From Leifsonia aquatica (GTDB taxonomy: Bacteria; Actinomycetota; Actinomycetes; Actinomycetales; Microbacteriaceae): a stretch of 64,000 nucleotides of DNA. The position numbers and the translations under genes were made by a program. Below, in pieces: positions 1-9,803 of the stretch. A model generated the notes under the pieces. The model had not been told where the DNA came from, ran no database searches, and saw only the letters and a program-made list of their open reading frames with translations. Location: assembly GCF_014190775.1 (NCBI RefSeq), contig NZ_JACHVP010000001.1, positions 1,488,001 to 1,552,000 of the forward strand, written 5' to 3'. How positions within the stretch are numbered: position 1 is the stretch's first letter; each line of letters opens with the position of its first letter.

Positions 1-156
1 GCTGCCGAGGCTGATGCCGGCCGCGGCGGCGATCTCACGCAGGGAGCTGCCGTGGTAGCCGCGGGTCGCGAACAGGCGATACGCCTCGTCGACGATCTGC
101 TCGCGGCGTTCGGCCGTCTTCGCGTACGGTCCGCGCCGGGTGCTCGCGTCGCCCAC
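1..156 (-). CDS. TetR-family transcriptional regulator, partial (N-terminal 52 residues)
   Basis: The visible residues form a TetR-type helix-turn-helix: Arg-rich start, ERREQIVDEAYRLFATRGY, then SSLREIAAAAGISLGS. The ligand-binding C-terminal part lies outside the window. The GTG start at 156 is chosen because an AGGAGG-type ribosome site sits just upstream on the minus strand; an in-frame GTG at 180 has no such site. The gene is divergent from the sugar ABC/beta-galactosidase operon, with about 100 bp between them, so it is probably the local repressor of that operon. The effector cannot be read from this fragment. Confidence 0.85.
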   Translation of the reverse strand, partial: MGDASTRRGPYAKTAERREQIVDEAYRLFATRGYHGSSLREIAAAAGISLGS

Positions 157-193
157 GTCCCCTCCTTCGGGTCGGCCCACCTCAAATTAGGTC

Positions 194-220
194 AAGTGCA
201 TTACTTTCGACTAGCGTCGA
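194..220. promoter_or_regulatory. Candidate operator in the tetR/sugar-operon intergenic region
   Basis: Two short inverted repeats lie between the divergent genes: AAGT-N5-ACTT at 194-206 and TCGAC-TAGC-GTCGA at 207-220. This is the expected place for binding by the divergent TetR protein. The arms are short, so this is only a candidate; no clear -35/-10 pair was identified. Confidence 0.3.
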
Positions 221-254
221 TCCTACCGATTCCCGCCACGACGGAGTGAAGGAA

Positions 255-1592
255 ATGACGGAACTCACACGACGATCTCTGCTGGGGCTCGGCGCCGCTG
301 CCGCGACCACGGCACTGCTGTCCGCGTGCACCACGCCGGGCACCACCTCGGTCAACACGGCACCGCCGATTCGACCTGTCGCAGCCGGAGAGAAGATCAC
401 CCTCACGTACTGGGCGTGGCTCAAAGACCTCCAGAAGGTGGCGGACGTGTGGAACGCGTCCCACCCCGACGTCCAGGTGGAGGCGGTCTGGATCCCCGGC
501 GGCAACGCCGGCGGCTACCAGAAGCTGTACTCCGCCCTCGCCGCCGGCGGCGGACCGGACCTCGCGCAGGTCGAGCTGCGCAGCGTCCCCGAGTTCATGC
601 TGGTGAACGGGCTCGTCGATCTCGCCCGCTACGGCGCGGGCGACTACGCCGATCGCTACGACCCGACCCTGTGGAGCCAGGTGAGCTATGTGGGAGGCGT
701 CTACGCCATCCCCCAGGACTCCGGCCCGATGGCCCTCTACTACCGGCCCGACCTGTTCGAGAAGGTCGGCGCGGGAGCGCCCGCCTCCTGGGACGACTGG
801 GCCGCGACCGGCCGCGAGCTGAAGAAGGCCGGGATCTTCATCGATGCCTTCAACTACTCCGACCCGTCGTGGTTCGCTGCGGTCGCCGGGCAGGCCGGTG
901 CGTCCTGGCTGCGCGTGGATGGCGACCGCTGGGTGATCGACATGACCGACGAGGCGACGCTGCAGACGGCCCGGTTCTTCGACCGGGCCATCGACGACGG
1001 GATCCTCCAGACGGCCTACGGCGACTTCTCCACCGGCTGGTTCGCGGCGGCGGCGAAGGGCACGATCGCCGGGTGCGCCAGCGCGAGCTGGGGCGACGCC
1101 TTGCTCGAAGGCGTCGCCGGCGGCGAGGGCAAGTGGCGGGTCGCACCCCTCCCGCGGTGGGCCTCGGGATACGGATCCAGCGCGCTGGGCGGTTCGACGG
1201 CCGCCGTCCTGGCGAACAGCAAGCACCCCAAGGAGGCGATGGAGTTCGCCGTGTGGATGACCACCAGCCCGGAGGGCATCGACGCGATGATCAAGCACTC
1301 CGGCATCGGCTGGTCGCCCGACGCCGACTACATCGGCGCCGAGCGCACCAAGCCGTCCGCGTGGTTCGGCGGCCAGAGCTACAACGAGGAGGTCTTCCTC
1401 CCCGCCTCCACGGAGCAGAACCCCGACTGGTCGTGGTGGCCGATCACGCAGCAGTCGTTCAACATCCTGGCCGACGGCTTCCGCAAGAAGCCGGCCGGGC
1501 AGACGCTCGTGGACTCCATCGCCCAGAGCGAGACGGCCATCATCGACGCCTTCCGCAAGAAGGGCCTGACGATCGAGAAGGCGCGCTCGTGA
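255..1592 (+). CDS. Sugar ABC transporter substrate-binding lipoprotein
   Basis: The 445-residue protein starts with a signal peptide carrying twin arginines (LTRRSLLGLG) and a lipobox LLSAC, so it should be exported and lipid-anchored on the outer face of the membrane. The rest fits the family 1 extracellular solute-binding proteins (for example the segment TLTYWAWLKDLQKVADVWN and aromatic-rich lobes). ATG at 255 is preferred because GGAG lies 8 nt upstream; an in-frame GTG at 246 is an alternative. It is the first gene of an operon with two permeases and a beta-galactosidase, suggesting a galactoside ligand. No ATP-binding subunit is encoded nearby, so a shared ATPase is likely. Confidence 0.9.
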   Translation: MTELTRRSLLGLGAAAATTALLSACTTPGTTSVNTAPPIRPVAAGEKITLTYWAWLKDLQKVADVWNASHPDVQVEAVWIPGGNAGGYQKLYSALAAGGGPDLAQVELRSVPEFMLVNGLVDLARYGAGDYADRYDPTLWSQVSYVGGVYAIPQDSGPMALYYRPDLFEKVGAGAPASWDDWAATGRELKKAGIFIDAFNYSDPSWFAAVAGQAGASWLRVDGDRWVIDMTDEATLQTARFFDRAIDDGILQTAYGDFSTGWFAAAAKGTIAGCASASWGDALLEGVAGGEGKWRVAPLPRWASGYGSSALGGSTAAVLANSKHPKEAMEFAVWMTTSPEGIDAMIKHSGIGWSPDADYIGAERTKPSAWFGGQSYNEEVFLPASTEQNPDWSWWPITQQSFNILADGFRKKPAGQTLVDSIAQSETAIIDAFRKKGLTIEKARS

Positions 1593-2476
1593 AGGGCACG
1601 CGCACGACGTGGGCGCCCTGGACGCTCCTCGCCCCTTTCCTGGCGCTGTTCCTGCTGACCTTCCTGCTGCCCATCGCGGTCGCGATCGGCTCCAGCTTCA
1701 CGACGGTCACCCGCTCGGGCGTGTTCGGCGAGAAAGGCGTCACGACCCAGTTCGCCTGGTTCGCGAACTACGCGCAGGCGCTCGGCAACCCCAACTTCAT
1801 CGCCTCGATCGGCCGGATGCTGCTCTTCGGCGTCGTGCAGGTCACGCTGATGATCGCCCTCAGCACCGTGCTCGCGCTGCTGCTCGAGTCGGCCTCCGCC
1901 CGCTGGCCGGGGATGTTCCGCGCGGTGTACTTCCTGCCGTACGGCATCCCGGGCGTCATCGCCACCATCCTGTGGTCGTTCCTCTACGTGCCCGGCCTCA
2001 GCCCCCTGATCGACCTCGGCGCCGCGGTCGGAGTGCAGCTCGACTTCCTCGGCCCGGACACCGTGCTCTGGTCGATCGCGAACATCGTCACCTGGACGTA
2101 CACCGGCTACAACATGATGATCATCATCGCGCAGCTGAAGTCGATCCCGACCGAGGTCTACGAGGCGGCGAAGGTCGACGGCGCCGGTCCCTGGCGGGTC
2201 GCCCGCAGCATCCAGCTGCCGCTCATCCGGCCGGCGCTGACGCTCACCATCGTGTTCTCGATCATCGGGACGCTGCAGCTCTTCGCCGAGCCGCAGGTGC
2301 TGCAGTCCGTGGCGCCCGCGATCGACAGCGAGTACACGCCCAACCTGAGCGCGTACACCACGGCGTTCGCGTACAACGACTACAACGTCGCGGCGGCCCA
2401 GTCGGTGCTCATCGCCCTGGTCGCCTTCCTGCTCTCCTTCGCCTTCCTGCGCCTCACCAACCGGAGGTCCCGATGA
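1589..2476 (+). CDS. Sugar ABC transporter permease (MalF/UgpA type)
   Basis: This 295-residue protein has about six membrane segments and the permease EAA loop EVYEAAKVDGAGPWRVARSI that docks the ATPase. The GTG start overlaps the stop of the binding-protein gene by 4 nt (GTGA), which indicates translational coupling. It forms the import channel with the next gene product. Substrate specificity cannot be read from the permease; the downstream beta-galactosidase suggests a galactoside. Confidence 0.9.
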   Translation: MKGTRTTWAPWTLLAPFLALFLLTFLLPIAVAIGSSFTTVTRSGVFGEKGVTTQFAWFANYAQALGNPNFIASIGRMLLFGVVQVTLMIALSTVLALLLESASARWPGMFRAVYFLPYGIPGVIATILWSFLYVPGLSPLIDLGAAVGVQLDFLGPDTVLWSIANIVTWTYTGYNMMIIIAQLKSIPTEVYEAAKVDGAGPWRVARSIQLPLIRPALTLTIVFSIIGTLQLFAEPQVLQSVAPAIDSEYTPNLSAYTTAFAYNDYNVAAAQSVLIALVAFLLSFAFLRLTNRRSR

Positions 2477-3396
2477 CGACGACCGACACCACCGACCCCA
2501 CGCCCACGTTCTCGGTCGGCGCGCAGGCGCCGCGTTCGGCGCACGACCGCTCGGCGGGCCGCCGGTCGGGAACGCGCATCCTCGTCACGGCGATCCTCGT
2601 CGTCGTGGCGGTGTACTTCCTCGTCCCCGTCTACTGGGTCGTCGTCGCGGCGACCAAGACCACGCAGGACCTCTTCTCGACCAACGGCTTCGCGTTCTCC
2701 GGGAACTTCGCGCTCTGGCACAACCTCGCCGAGGTCCTGAACTTCCAGGACGGGATCTTCCTGCGCTGGCTGCTCAACTCGGTGCTCTACGCGGGTGTCG
2801 GCGCCCTGCTCGCGACCTACTTCGCCGCGGCCGGCGGTTACGCCCTCTCGAAGTACGCGTTCCGCGGCCGCGGCTTCATCTTCGGGCTGATCCTGGGCGG
2901 CGTGCTCGTGCCGGGGACCGCGACGGCGCTGCCGCTGTTCCTGCTGTTCTCCGAGCTCGGGCTGGCGAACACGTACTGGGCGGTCCTGCTGCCCTCGCTG
3001 GTGTCGCCGTTCGGCCTGTTCCTCTGCCGCATCTATGCGGACGCGACGGTGGACACCGCGCTGGTGGAGGCCGCGCGACTCGATGGCGCGGGTGAGCTGC
3101 GCATCTTCCACACTGTCGGGCTGCGGATCATGACGCCGGCCCTCGTGACGGTCTTTCTGTTCCAGCTGGTCGGCATCTGGAACAACTACTTCCTCCCGCT
3201 CGTGATGCTCTCCGACGTGCGCCTGTACCCGATCACGCTGGGGCTGAATTCCTGGCGCTCGCAGACGGACCGCCTGCCGGAGTTCTACGAACTGACCACC
3301 GGCGGCGTCCTGCTGTCGATCATCCCCCTCGCCATCGCCATGATCGTGCTCCAGCGGTTCTGGCGCGGCGGCCTCACCGAAGGATCCGTGAAATAG
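2473..3396 (+). CDS. Sugar ABC transporter permease (MalG/UgpE type)
   Basis: This is the second permease of the importer, 307 residues with six predicted membrane segments (first near residues 35-58) and the EAA-type loop ALVEAARLDGAGELRIF. It overlaps the previous permease by ATGA, with GGAGG upstream in the preceding coding end. The next gene starts on the last base of its TAG stop, so the four genes form one tightly coupled operon. Confidence 0.9.
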   Translation: MTTTDTTDPTPTFSVGAQAPRSAHDRSAGRRSGTRILVTAILVVVAVYFLVPVYWVVVAATKTTQDLFSTNGFAFSGNFALWHNLAEVLNFQDGIFLRWLLNSVLYAGVGALLATYFAAAGGYALSKYAFRGRGFIFGLILGGVLVPGTATALPLFLLFSELGLANTYWAVLLPSLVSPFGLFLCRIYADATVDTALVEAARLDGAGELRIFHTVGLRIMTPALVTVFLFQLVGIWNNYFLPLVMLSDVRLYPITLGLNSWRSQTDRLPEFYELTTGGVLLSIIPLAIAMIVLQRFWRGGLTEGSVK

Positions 3397-6362
3397 TGCC
3401 CGCTCCCGCGTACCTCAGCGACACCGCACCCGGCAGCGGCGCTCGCGTCGCCCCCCGCTCCTGGCTGCGGAGCGACGCCCCGGCTCTGTCGCTCGATGGC
3501 ACGTGGCGGTTCCGGCTCTCCCCCACCGCCGACCTGCCCGAGGACGTCGCCGGGCCCGCGCTCGACGACAGCGGGTGGGACGAGCTCGCGGTCCCGGCCC
3601 ACTGGGTCCTGCAGGGCGACGGGGAGTACGGCCGCCCGATCTACACGAACGTCCAGTTCCCCTTCCCGCTCGACCCGCCGCACGTTCCGGACGAGAACCC
3701 GACCGGTGACTACCGGCGCACGTTCGAGCTCCCGGCGGACTGGCCGGAGGGTGCGCGCACCGTGCTGCGCTTCGACGGCGTGGAGTCGCTCTACCGGGTG
3801 TGGCTGAACGGGGCGGAGGTCGGCATCGCGACGGGCAGCCGGCTCGCTCAGGAGTTCGACGTGACCGACCTCGTGCGACCCGGCACGAACCACGTCGCGG
3901 TGCGGGTGCACCAGTGGTCGCCCGCCAGTTACCTCGAGGATCAGGACCAGTGGTGGCTGCCCGGCATCTTCCGCGACGTGACGCTCGTCGCCCGCCCCGT
4001 CGACGGCCTCCAGGACGTCTGGCTGCGCACCGGCTGGGCCGGAGGCGACGGGTGGGTCGAGCCGGAGCTGACCGCGGACGATGCGGCCTTCCCGGTCACC
4101 CTCCGCATCCCGTCGCTCGGCGTCGAGACGGTCTGGACGCGGCCCGCCGACGTCGGGCGCGTCGAGGTCGGGCCGGTCGAGCCGTGGACCGCCGAGACGC
4201 CACGCCTCTACGACGCCACCGTGGAGTCCACCGGCGAGACCGTGAGCCTGCGACTGGGCTTCCGCACGGTCGAGATCCGCGGCGACCGGTTCCTCGTCAA
4301 CGGCGAGCGCGTCGTCTTCCACGGCATGAACCGGCACGAGGCGCACCCCGTGCGCGGCCGCGTCTTCGACGAGCAGCACGCGCGCGAAGACCTCGCCCGG
4401 ATGAAGAGGTTCAACGTCAACGCCATCCGCACCAGCCATTACCCGCCGCACCCGCGCCTACTCGATCTCGCCGACGAGCTGGGCTTCTGGGTGATCCTGG
4501 AGTGCGACCTCGAGACCCACGGGTTCGAGAAGAACGGCTGGACGCGCAACCCGAGCGACGATCCGGCGTGGCGCGACGCCTACCTCGACCGGATCGAGCG
4601 GACCGTGGAGCGCGACAAGAACCATCCCAGCATCGTCATGTGGTCCCTCGGCAACGAGTCGGGCACCGGCGCGAACCTCGCGGCCATGTCGGCCTGGGTG
4701 CACGCGCGCGACTCCGGCCGGCCCGTCCACTACGAGGGCGACTACACGGGCGAGTACACGGACGTGTACTCGCGGATGTACTCGACCGTCCCGGAGACCG
4801 AGCAGATCGGCACGGACGGGTCGACCGCTCCCCTGCTCGGTTGCACGCCCGCCCAGGGCGCCCGGCAGCGCACGAAGCCATTCCTTCTCTGCGAGTACGC
4901 GCACGCGATGGGCAACGGCCCCGGGGCGCTCGACCAGTACGAGGCGCTCGTGGATGCGCACCCCCGCCTGCACGGCGGCTTCGTGTGGGAGTGGCGCGAC
5001 CACGGCATCCTGACGCGGACAGCCGACGGCACGCCCTTCTACGCGTACGGCGGCGACTTCGGGGAGGTCGTCCACGACGGCAACTTCGTGATGGACGGCA
5101 TGATCCTGAGCGACGACACCCCCACGCCCGGCCTGTACGAGTTCGCCGCGATGGCCTCGCCCGTGCGATTCACCTTCGACGACGCGGTCGGCGTGACCGT
5201 CGCGAACCGCCGGCACAGCGCCGCCACCGACGACCTGCGCTTCGACTGGCGGGTCGAGCACGACGGACGCATCGTCGCGCGCGGGGTACTCGCGGTGCCC
5301 CCGATCCCGGCCGGCTCGTCGGCCCGCGTCGAGCTGCCCGCGATCGCGGTCGCGCCGGATGCGGAGACCTGGCTCACGGTGGAGGCCGTGCTCGCCGCCG
5401 CCACCTCGTGGGCACCCGAGGGACACGTCGTCGCGTCGGCTCAGGCCGATCGCAGCGCGCAGGCACTCGGTGGCGCAGCGCCCGCCGCCCCGCGCATCAC
5501 CGGCTGGCGCGATGCGGAGGGCTCCCTCACTCTCGGTTCCGCGGCGTTCGAGCGCGGCCGCCTCGTGCGTCTCGCCGGTCGTGCCGTGAGCGGACCGCGG
5601 CTGGAGCTCTTCCGCGCGCCGACCGACAACGATGAGGGCAGCGCATTCAGCGACCCGACCGGCAGTGATGGCGCTGTGCCGGGAGTGTCGAGCGCGTCCC
5701 TCTGGCGCGCTCACGGCCTCGACCGCCTGGTGCACCGGCTGGTGGCGGTCCAGGAGGCACCGGGCGCCCTCCGGACGCTCACCCGCGTCTCCGCCGCCGA
5801 CTCGGCCCTCTCACTCACCGTGGAGACCGTCTGGGCGCTTGTGGGCGACGAGCTGGAGCTGCGAGTCGAGATCGAGCCGTCCGCGGGCTGGCCGACGGTG
5901 TGGCCGCGCATCGGCGTACGCTTCAACCTCCCCGACGGCGGCGAGCCGATCCCGGGCGCCGAATGGTTCGGGCTGGGGCCGCGCGAGTCGTATCCCGACA
6001 GCATCCAGGCCGCGCGCCTCGGGCGCTACACGGCGAGCGTCGACGAGCTCTCGGTGCCGTACGCGCGGCCGCAGGAGACCGGCCACCGCTCGGCGGTGCG
6101 CGAGCTCACCGTCGGCGGGCTGGCGCTCCGCGCCTTCCCGGACGGCCGGGGTCGCCTCCCCGGCTTCGTGCTCACGCGGCACACGCCGCAGCAGCTCGCT
6201 GCAGCTGAGCACCCGCACGAGCTCCCCGCCTCGCAGACGACCTACCTGTTCCTCGACGCCGCTCAGCACGGGCTCGGTTCGCGCGCGTGCGGTCCGGACG
6301 TATGGCCGGAGTTCTCGCTGCGCCCGGAGGCCCGGACCCTGCGCGTCCGCTTCGGGAGCTGA
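3396..6362 (+). CDS. lacZ: Beta-galactosidase, glycoside hydrolase family 2 (LacZ type)
   Basis: The 988-residue cytoplasmic enzyme should hydrolyse beta-galactosides brought in by the upstream importer. It shows the GH2 order: N-terminal sugar-binding beta-sandwich (about 30-200), Ig-like domain (about 200-290), TIM barrel (about 290-590) and the C-terminal LacZ small-chain domain (about 700-985). The acid/base glutamate is E421 in SLGNESG and the nucleophile is E500 in LLCEYAHAMGNG. Its length is close to E. coli LacZ. The GTG start shares one base with the preceding stop codon. There is no signal peptide. Substrate choice (lactose or another galactoside) is inferred. Confidence 0.92.
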   Translation: MPAPAYLSDTAPGSGARVAPRSWLRSDAPALSLDGTWRFRLSPTADLPEDVAGPALDDSGWDELAVPAHWVLQGDGEYGRPIYTNVQFPFPLDPPHVPDENPTGDYRRTFELPADWPEGARTVLRFDGVESLYRVWLNGAEVGIATGSRLAQEFDVTDLVRPGTNHVAVRVHQWSPASYLEDQDQWWLPGIFRDVTLVARPVDGLQDVWLRTGWAGGDGWVEPELTADDAAFPVTLRIPSLGVETVWTRPADVGRVEVGPVEPWTAETPRLYDATVESTGETVSLRLGFRTVEIRGDRFLVNGERVVFHGMNRHEAHPVRGRVFDEQHAREDLARMKRFNVNAIRTSHYPPHPRLLDLADELGFWVILECDLETHGFEKNGWTRNPSDDPAWRDAYLDRIERTVERDKNHPSIVMWSLGNESGTGANLAAMSAWVHARDSGRPVHYEGDYTGEYTDVYSRMYSTVPETEQIGTDGSTAPLLGCTPAQGARQRTKPFLLCEYAHAMGNGPGALDQYEALVDAHPRLHGGFVWEWRDHGILTRTADGTPFYAYGGDFGEVVHDGNFVMDGMILSDDTPTPGLYEFAAMASPVRFTFDDAVGVTVANRRHSAATDDLRFDWRVEHDGRIVARGVLAVPPIPAGSSARVELPAIAVAPDAETWLTVEAVLAAATSWAPEGHVVASAQADRSAQALGGAAPAAPRITGWRDAEGSLTLGSAAFERGRLVRLAGRAVSGPRLELFRAPTDNDEGSAFSDPTGSDGAVPGVSSASLWRAHGLDRLVHRLVAVQEAPGALRTLTRVSAADSALSLTVETVWALVGDELELRVEIEPSAGWPTVWPRIGVRFNLPDGGEPIPGAEWFGLGPRESYPDSIQAARLGRYTASVDELSVPYARPQETGHRSAVRELTVGGLALRAFPDGRGRLPGFVLTRHTPQQLAAAEHPHELPASQTTYLFLDAAQHGLGSRACGPDVWPEFSLRPEARTLRVRFGS

Positions 6363-6385
6363 CCACCGGGTCGCCGCAGACGCGG

Positions 6386-6416
6386 AACGCCGCTTCGGAG
6401 GCTCCGAAGCGGCGTT
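6386..6416. terminator. Bidirectional terminator between lacZ and the aldo/keto reductase gene
   Basis: Perfect 14-bp inverted repeat (AACGCCGCTTCGGA and its complement) with a 3-nt loop, flanked by AA on one side and TT on the other. It lies between convergent genes and can serve both. Confidence 0.8.
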
Positions 6417-6437
6417 TCGCGTCCCCTCGCGGTGGGG

Positions 6438-7418
6438 TCAGCGGTTGAGCGGCGTCATGTCCGCGTAGCGGTCGCCGACGGGCGCGGCGACGGCGTCGAG
6501 GCGCTCGAGCTGCTCGGGGCTCAGCTGCACATCGACGGCCTCGACGTTCTGCTCCAGGTTCTCGACGCGACGCGTGCCGGGGATGGGGACGATGTCCTCG
6601 CCCTTCGCGAGCAGCCACGCGAGCGCGACCTGCCCGGCCGTCGCCCCCGCTTCGCGCGCCACGGCGTCGACCTGCTCGACGATCCGGATGTTCGCCTCGA
6701 GGTTGTCGCCCTCGAAGCGCGGGTTGAACCGGCGGAAGTCGTCCGGCGAGAGCTCGTCGAGCGAGCGGATGGTCCCGGTGAGGAACCCGCGGCCGAGCGG
6801 CGAGTACGGCACGAAGCCGATGCCGAGCTCGCGGACGGTCGGGAGCACGGCCTCCTCGGGGTCGCGCGTCCAGAGCGAGTACTCGGTCTGGACGGCGGTC
6901 ACGGGGTGCACGGCGTTCGCCCGGCGGATCGTCTCGGGCGCGGCCTCCGAGAGACCGTAGTGGAGGATCTTGCCCTCCTCGATGAGCTCCTTGAGGGCGC
7001 CCACCGTCTCCTCGATCGGCGTGCCCGGGTCCATCCGGTGCTGGTAGTAGAGGTCGATGCGGTCGGTCTGGAGGCGCTTCAGCGACCCCTCGACCGAGAG
7101 CCGCACGTTCTCCGCCGAGCCGTCGAGCCCGCGCTCGTCGTTCTGCCGGTGCAGGATCGTGCCGAACTTGGTCGCGATCACGACCTTGTCGCGCCGGCCG
7201 TCGGCGAAGGCGCGCGCGAGCAGCTCCTCGTTGGCGTACGGGCCGTAGATCTCGGCCGTGTCGAAGAACGTGACACCGAGGTCGATCGCGCGGTGCAGCG
7301 TGCGGATCGAGCCCGCGTCGTCCTGGCCGGCGCCCGTGTAGAACGCGGACATGCCCATGCAGCCGAGTCCCAGCCGCGAGACCTCGAACTTCTCGGTGCC
7401 GAGTGTGGTCTTCTTCAT
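6438..7418 (-). CDS. Aldo/keto reductase
   Basis: A 326-residue NADPH-dependent oxidoreductase of the AKR (TIM-barrel) superfamily. The catalytic tetrad is visible: D53 and Y58 ([10 protein letters not shown]), K84 (IATKFG) and H127 (YYQHRMDP). The C-terminal cofactor segment [13 protein letters not shown] is typical. The substrate is unknown. The start codon overlaps the stop of the upstream merR gene by ATGA, so the two are coexpressed; such MerR-AKR pairs usually respond to reactive carbonyls or drugs, which is inference here. Confidence 0.93.
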   Translation of the reverse strand: MKKTTLGTEKFEVSRLGLGCMGMSAFYTGAGQDDAGSIRTLHRAIDLGVTFFDTAEIYGPYANEELLARAFADGRRDKVVIATKFGTILHRQNDERGLDGSAENVRLSVEGSLKRLQTDRIDLYYQHRMDPGTPIEETVGALKELIEEGKILHYGLSEAAPETIRRANAVHPVTAVQTEYSLWTRDPEEAVLPTVRELGIGFVPYSPLGRGFLTGTIRSLDELSPDDFRRFNPRFEGDNLEANIRIVEQVDAVAREAGATAGQVALAWLLAKGEDIVPIPGTRRVENLEQNVEAVDVQLSPEQLERLDAVAAPVGDRYADMTPLNR

Positions 7419-7801
7419 GCGTTCGTTCCTGTCTTCTTCTCGTAGAGACCGATCTTGTGGTCGATGGCGGCGAGGCTCGCCGTCATCTCCTCCAGCTGCC
7501 GGACCACCGTCATCCGATGCAGGAGCAGCAGTTCCAGACGCTCCGCCGTGGTGTCGTCGCCGCGACGGGCAAGCTCGACGTAGCGACGGACGGTGGCGAT
7601 GGGCATCGCCGTGGAACGCAGCTTCGTGAGGAAGAGGACCCAGGTGAGGTCGGCCTCCGAGTAGCGGCGATGGGAGGAGGAGGCGCGCTCGACGGGGCTC
7701 AGCATGAGGCCCTCGCGCTCGTAGTAGCGCAGGGTGTGTGCGGAGAGCCCGGTGCGCTCGGCGATGTCGGAGATCGACATCGCCGTGATGCTGTCGGTCA
7801 T
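7415..7801 (-). CDS. MerR-family transcriptional regulator
   Basis: A 128-residue MerR protein: winged helix with [24 protein letters not shown], then a long dimerisation helix (about 75-120). It has no cysteine, so it is not a metal or FeS sensor of the classical types; it resembles the short regulators that accompany aldo/keto reductases. It is translated first in a two-gene operon with the reductase and lies under a MerR-type promoter with a 19-bp spacer, which suggests autoregulation. The mRNA is probably leaderless, as the -10 element ends 6 nt before the ATG. Confidence 0.92.
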   Translation of the reverse strand: MTDSITAMSISDIAERTGLSAHTLRYYEREGLMLSPVERASSSHRRYSEADLTWVLFLTKLRSTAMPIATVRRYVELARRGDDTTAERLELLLLHRMTVVRQLEEMTASLAAIDHKIGLYEKKTGTNA

Positions 7802-7807
7802 ACCGCC

Positions 7808-7838
7808 ACGATAAGACTTCGAGTGCGCTCTAAGTCAA
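7808..7838 (-). promoter_or_regulatory. MerR-type promoter with dyad operator in a 19-bp spacer
   Basis: On the minus strand -35 TTGACT (7838-7833) and -10 TATCGT (7813-7808) are separated by 19 bp, the long spacer characteristic of MerR-activated promoters. A 22-bp dyad at 7815-7836 (18 of 22 positions symmetric, ends GACTT/AAGTC) fills the spacer. The -10 lies 6 nt before the merR ATG. Confidence 0.82.
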
Positions 7839-7858
7839 CCCGGACCCGCCGGACCGTG

Positions 7859-9796
7859 TCAGGCCTCCGAGTTGCGGCGCGTGAGCTCTTGCTCGGGCAG
7901 CGGGCGCGCGATGGGCACGCGGCTGCCGAGCACCTGCGCGACGAGGTCGCGGGCGATCTTCTGCGCGGTGAGCCCGGCCTCCTCGAGGATCTGTTCGCGG
8001 GTCGCGTGGTCGATGAACTCGTCGGGTAGGCCCAGCTCGTCGACGGCGGTGTCGATGCCGGCTTCGCGCAGGTCCTGGCGGACGCGCGTGCCGATCCCGC
8101 CGACGCGGATGCCGTCCTCGATGGTGACGACGATGCGGTGCTCCGACGAGAGGTCGAGGACGCTCTTCGGCACTGGGACGACCCAGCGCGGGTCGACGAC
8201 CGTCGCGCCGATACCCTGCGCGGCCAGTCCGTCGGCGACCTTCAGCGCGAGGTCGGCCATCGGGCCGACGGCGACGAGCAGCACGTCCTTGCGCTCGTCG
8301 TCGCGCAGCACGTCGACGCCGTCCTCCAGCCGACGCACGGCGGGGATGTCCGGCTGCACGCTCCCCTTCGGGAACCGCAGCACCGTCGGGCCGTCGTTCA
8401 CGGCCACGGCCTCGGCCAGCTCCTCCCGGAAACGCGTGGCGTCGCGGGGAGCCGCGAGCCGGATGCCGGGAACCACCTGCAGGATCGCGAGATCCCAGAT
8501 GCCGTGGTGGCTCGGCCCGTCCGGTCCGGTCACGCCCGCGCGGTCGAGCACGAACGTCACGCCCGCCTTGTGCAGCGCCACATCCATCAACACCTGGTCG
8601 AAGGCGCGGTTGATGAAGGTCGCGTAGATCGCGACGACCGGGTGCAGGCCGCCGAAGGCGAGTCCGGCGGCGCTCGTCGCGGCATGCTGCTCGGCGATGC
8701 CGACGTCGTGCACGCGGTCCGGGAACCGCTCGGCGAACTTGTGCAAGCCCGTCGGCCGCAGCATGGCGGCGGTGATGCCGACCAGCTTCGGGTCCTTCTC
8801 CGCCAGGCGGACGATCTCGTCCGCGAACACGCCGGTCCAGCTCGGCTTGGTCGAGCTGCCGATCGGCTCGCCGGTCTCGGGATCGATCTGGCCGACGGCG
8901 TGGAACTGGTCCGCCGCATCCCGGAGCGCGGGCTCGTAGCCGCGACCCTTTTGCGTGATGGCGTGCACGATCACCGGCGCGCCGTAGTTCTTCGCCTGAA
9001 GGAGCGCCTCCTGCATGGCCTGGATGTCGTGGCCGTGCACCGGCCCGATGTACTTGATGTCGAGGTTCGAGTACAGCGCCTCGTTGTTCGAGAACCGGCT
9101 GAGGAAGCCGTGCAGCCCGCCGCGGACGCCGCGGTAGAACGAGCGGCCCGGCGCGCCGAGCTTGTCGAACGCGCGCTGGCTGGTCAGGTACAGGTTGCGA
9201 TAGGCGCGGCGCGTGCGCACCGTGTTGAGGAAGCGCGCCATGCCGCCGATGGTCGGGGCGTAGGACCGGCCGTTGTCGTTCACGACGATGATCAGCCGGC
9301 GGCTGTTGTCGTCGGAGATGTTGTTGAGCGCCTCCCACGTCATCCCGCCGGTCAGGGCGCCGTCGCCCACCATCGCGATGACGTGCCGGTCGTTCTGACC
9401 GGTCATCTGGAAGGCGCGGGAGATTCCGTCCGCCCACGAGAGGGACGAGGAGGCGTGCGAGCTCTCGACGATGTCGTGCTCCGACTCCGAGCGCTGCGGG
9501 TAGCCGGCGAGGCCGCCCTTCTGCCGCAGCTGCGAGAAGTCCTGGCGCCCGGTGAGCAGCTTGTGCACGTACGACTGGTGGCCGGTGTCGAAGACGATCG
9601 CGTCACGCGGGGAGTCGAACACACGGTGGATGGCGATGGTCGTCTCGACGACGCCCAGGTTCGGCCCGAGGTGCCCACCCGTCTTCGCGACGTTGGCGAT
9701 CAGGAACGCGCGCACCTCTGAGGCCAACTGGACGAGCTCCCGGTCCGTGAGCCGATCGAGATCGCGCGGCTCGTGGATCGTTTCGAGGATGCTCAT
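7859..9796 (-). CDS. dxs: 1-deoxy-D-xylulose-5-phosphate synthase
   Basis: First enzyme of the MEP isoprenoid pathway; it condenses pyruvate and glyceraldehyde 3-phosphate using thiamine diphosphate. The 645-residue length is normal. The N-terminal segment KTGGHLGPNLGVVE, the thiamine diphosphate motif GDG at 144-146 continuing to the paired Asn in EALNN, the central transketolase-like segment DVGIAEQHA, and the C-terminal domain are all present. It stands alone on the minus strand with its own -10 element, and its transcript is probably leaderless. Confidence 0.96.
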   Translation of the reverse strand: MSILETIHEPRDLDRLTDRELVQLASEVRAFLIANVAKTGGHLGPNLGVVETTIAIHRVFDSPRDAIVFDTGHQSYVHKLLTGRQDFSQLRQKGGLAGYPQRSESEHDIVESSHASSSLSWADGISRAFQMTGQNDRHVIAMVGDGALTGGMTWEALNNISDDNSRRLIIVVNDNGRSYAPTIGGMARFLNTVRTRRAYRNLYLTSQRAFDKLGAPGRSFYRGVRGGLHGFLSRFSNNEALYSNLDIKYIGPVHGHDIQAMQEALLQAKNYGAPVIVHAITQKGRGYEPALRDAADQFHAVGQIDPETGEPIGSSTKPSWTGVFADEIVRLAEKDPKLVGITAAMLRPTGLHKFAERFPDRVHDVGIAEQHAATSAAGLAFGGLHPVVAIYATFINRAFDQVLMDVALHKAGVTFVLDRAGVTGPDGPSHHGIWDLAILQVVPGIRLAAPRDATRFREELAEAVAVNDGPTVLRFPKGSVQPDIPAVRRLEDGVDVLRDDERKDVLLVAVGPMADLALKVADGLAAQGIGATVVDPRWVVPVPKSVLDLSSEHRIVVTIEDGIRVGGIGTRVRQDLREAGIDTAVDELGLPDEFIDHATREQILEEAGLTAQKIARDLVAQVLGSRVPIARPLPEQELTRRNSEA

Positions 9797-9803
9797 GGAT
9801 TCG

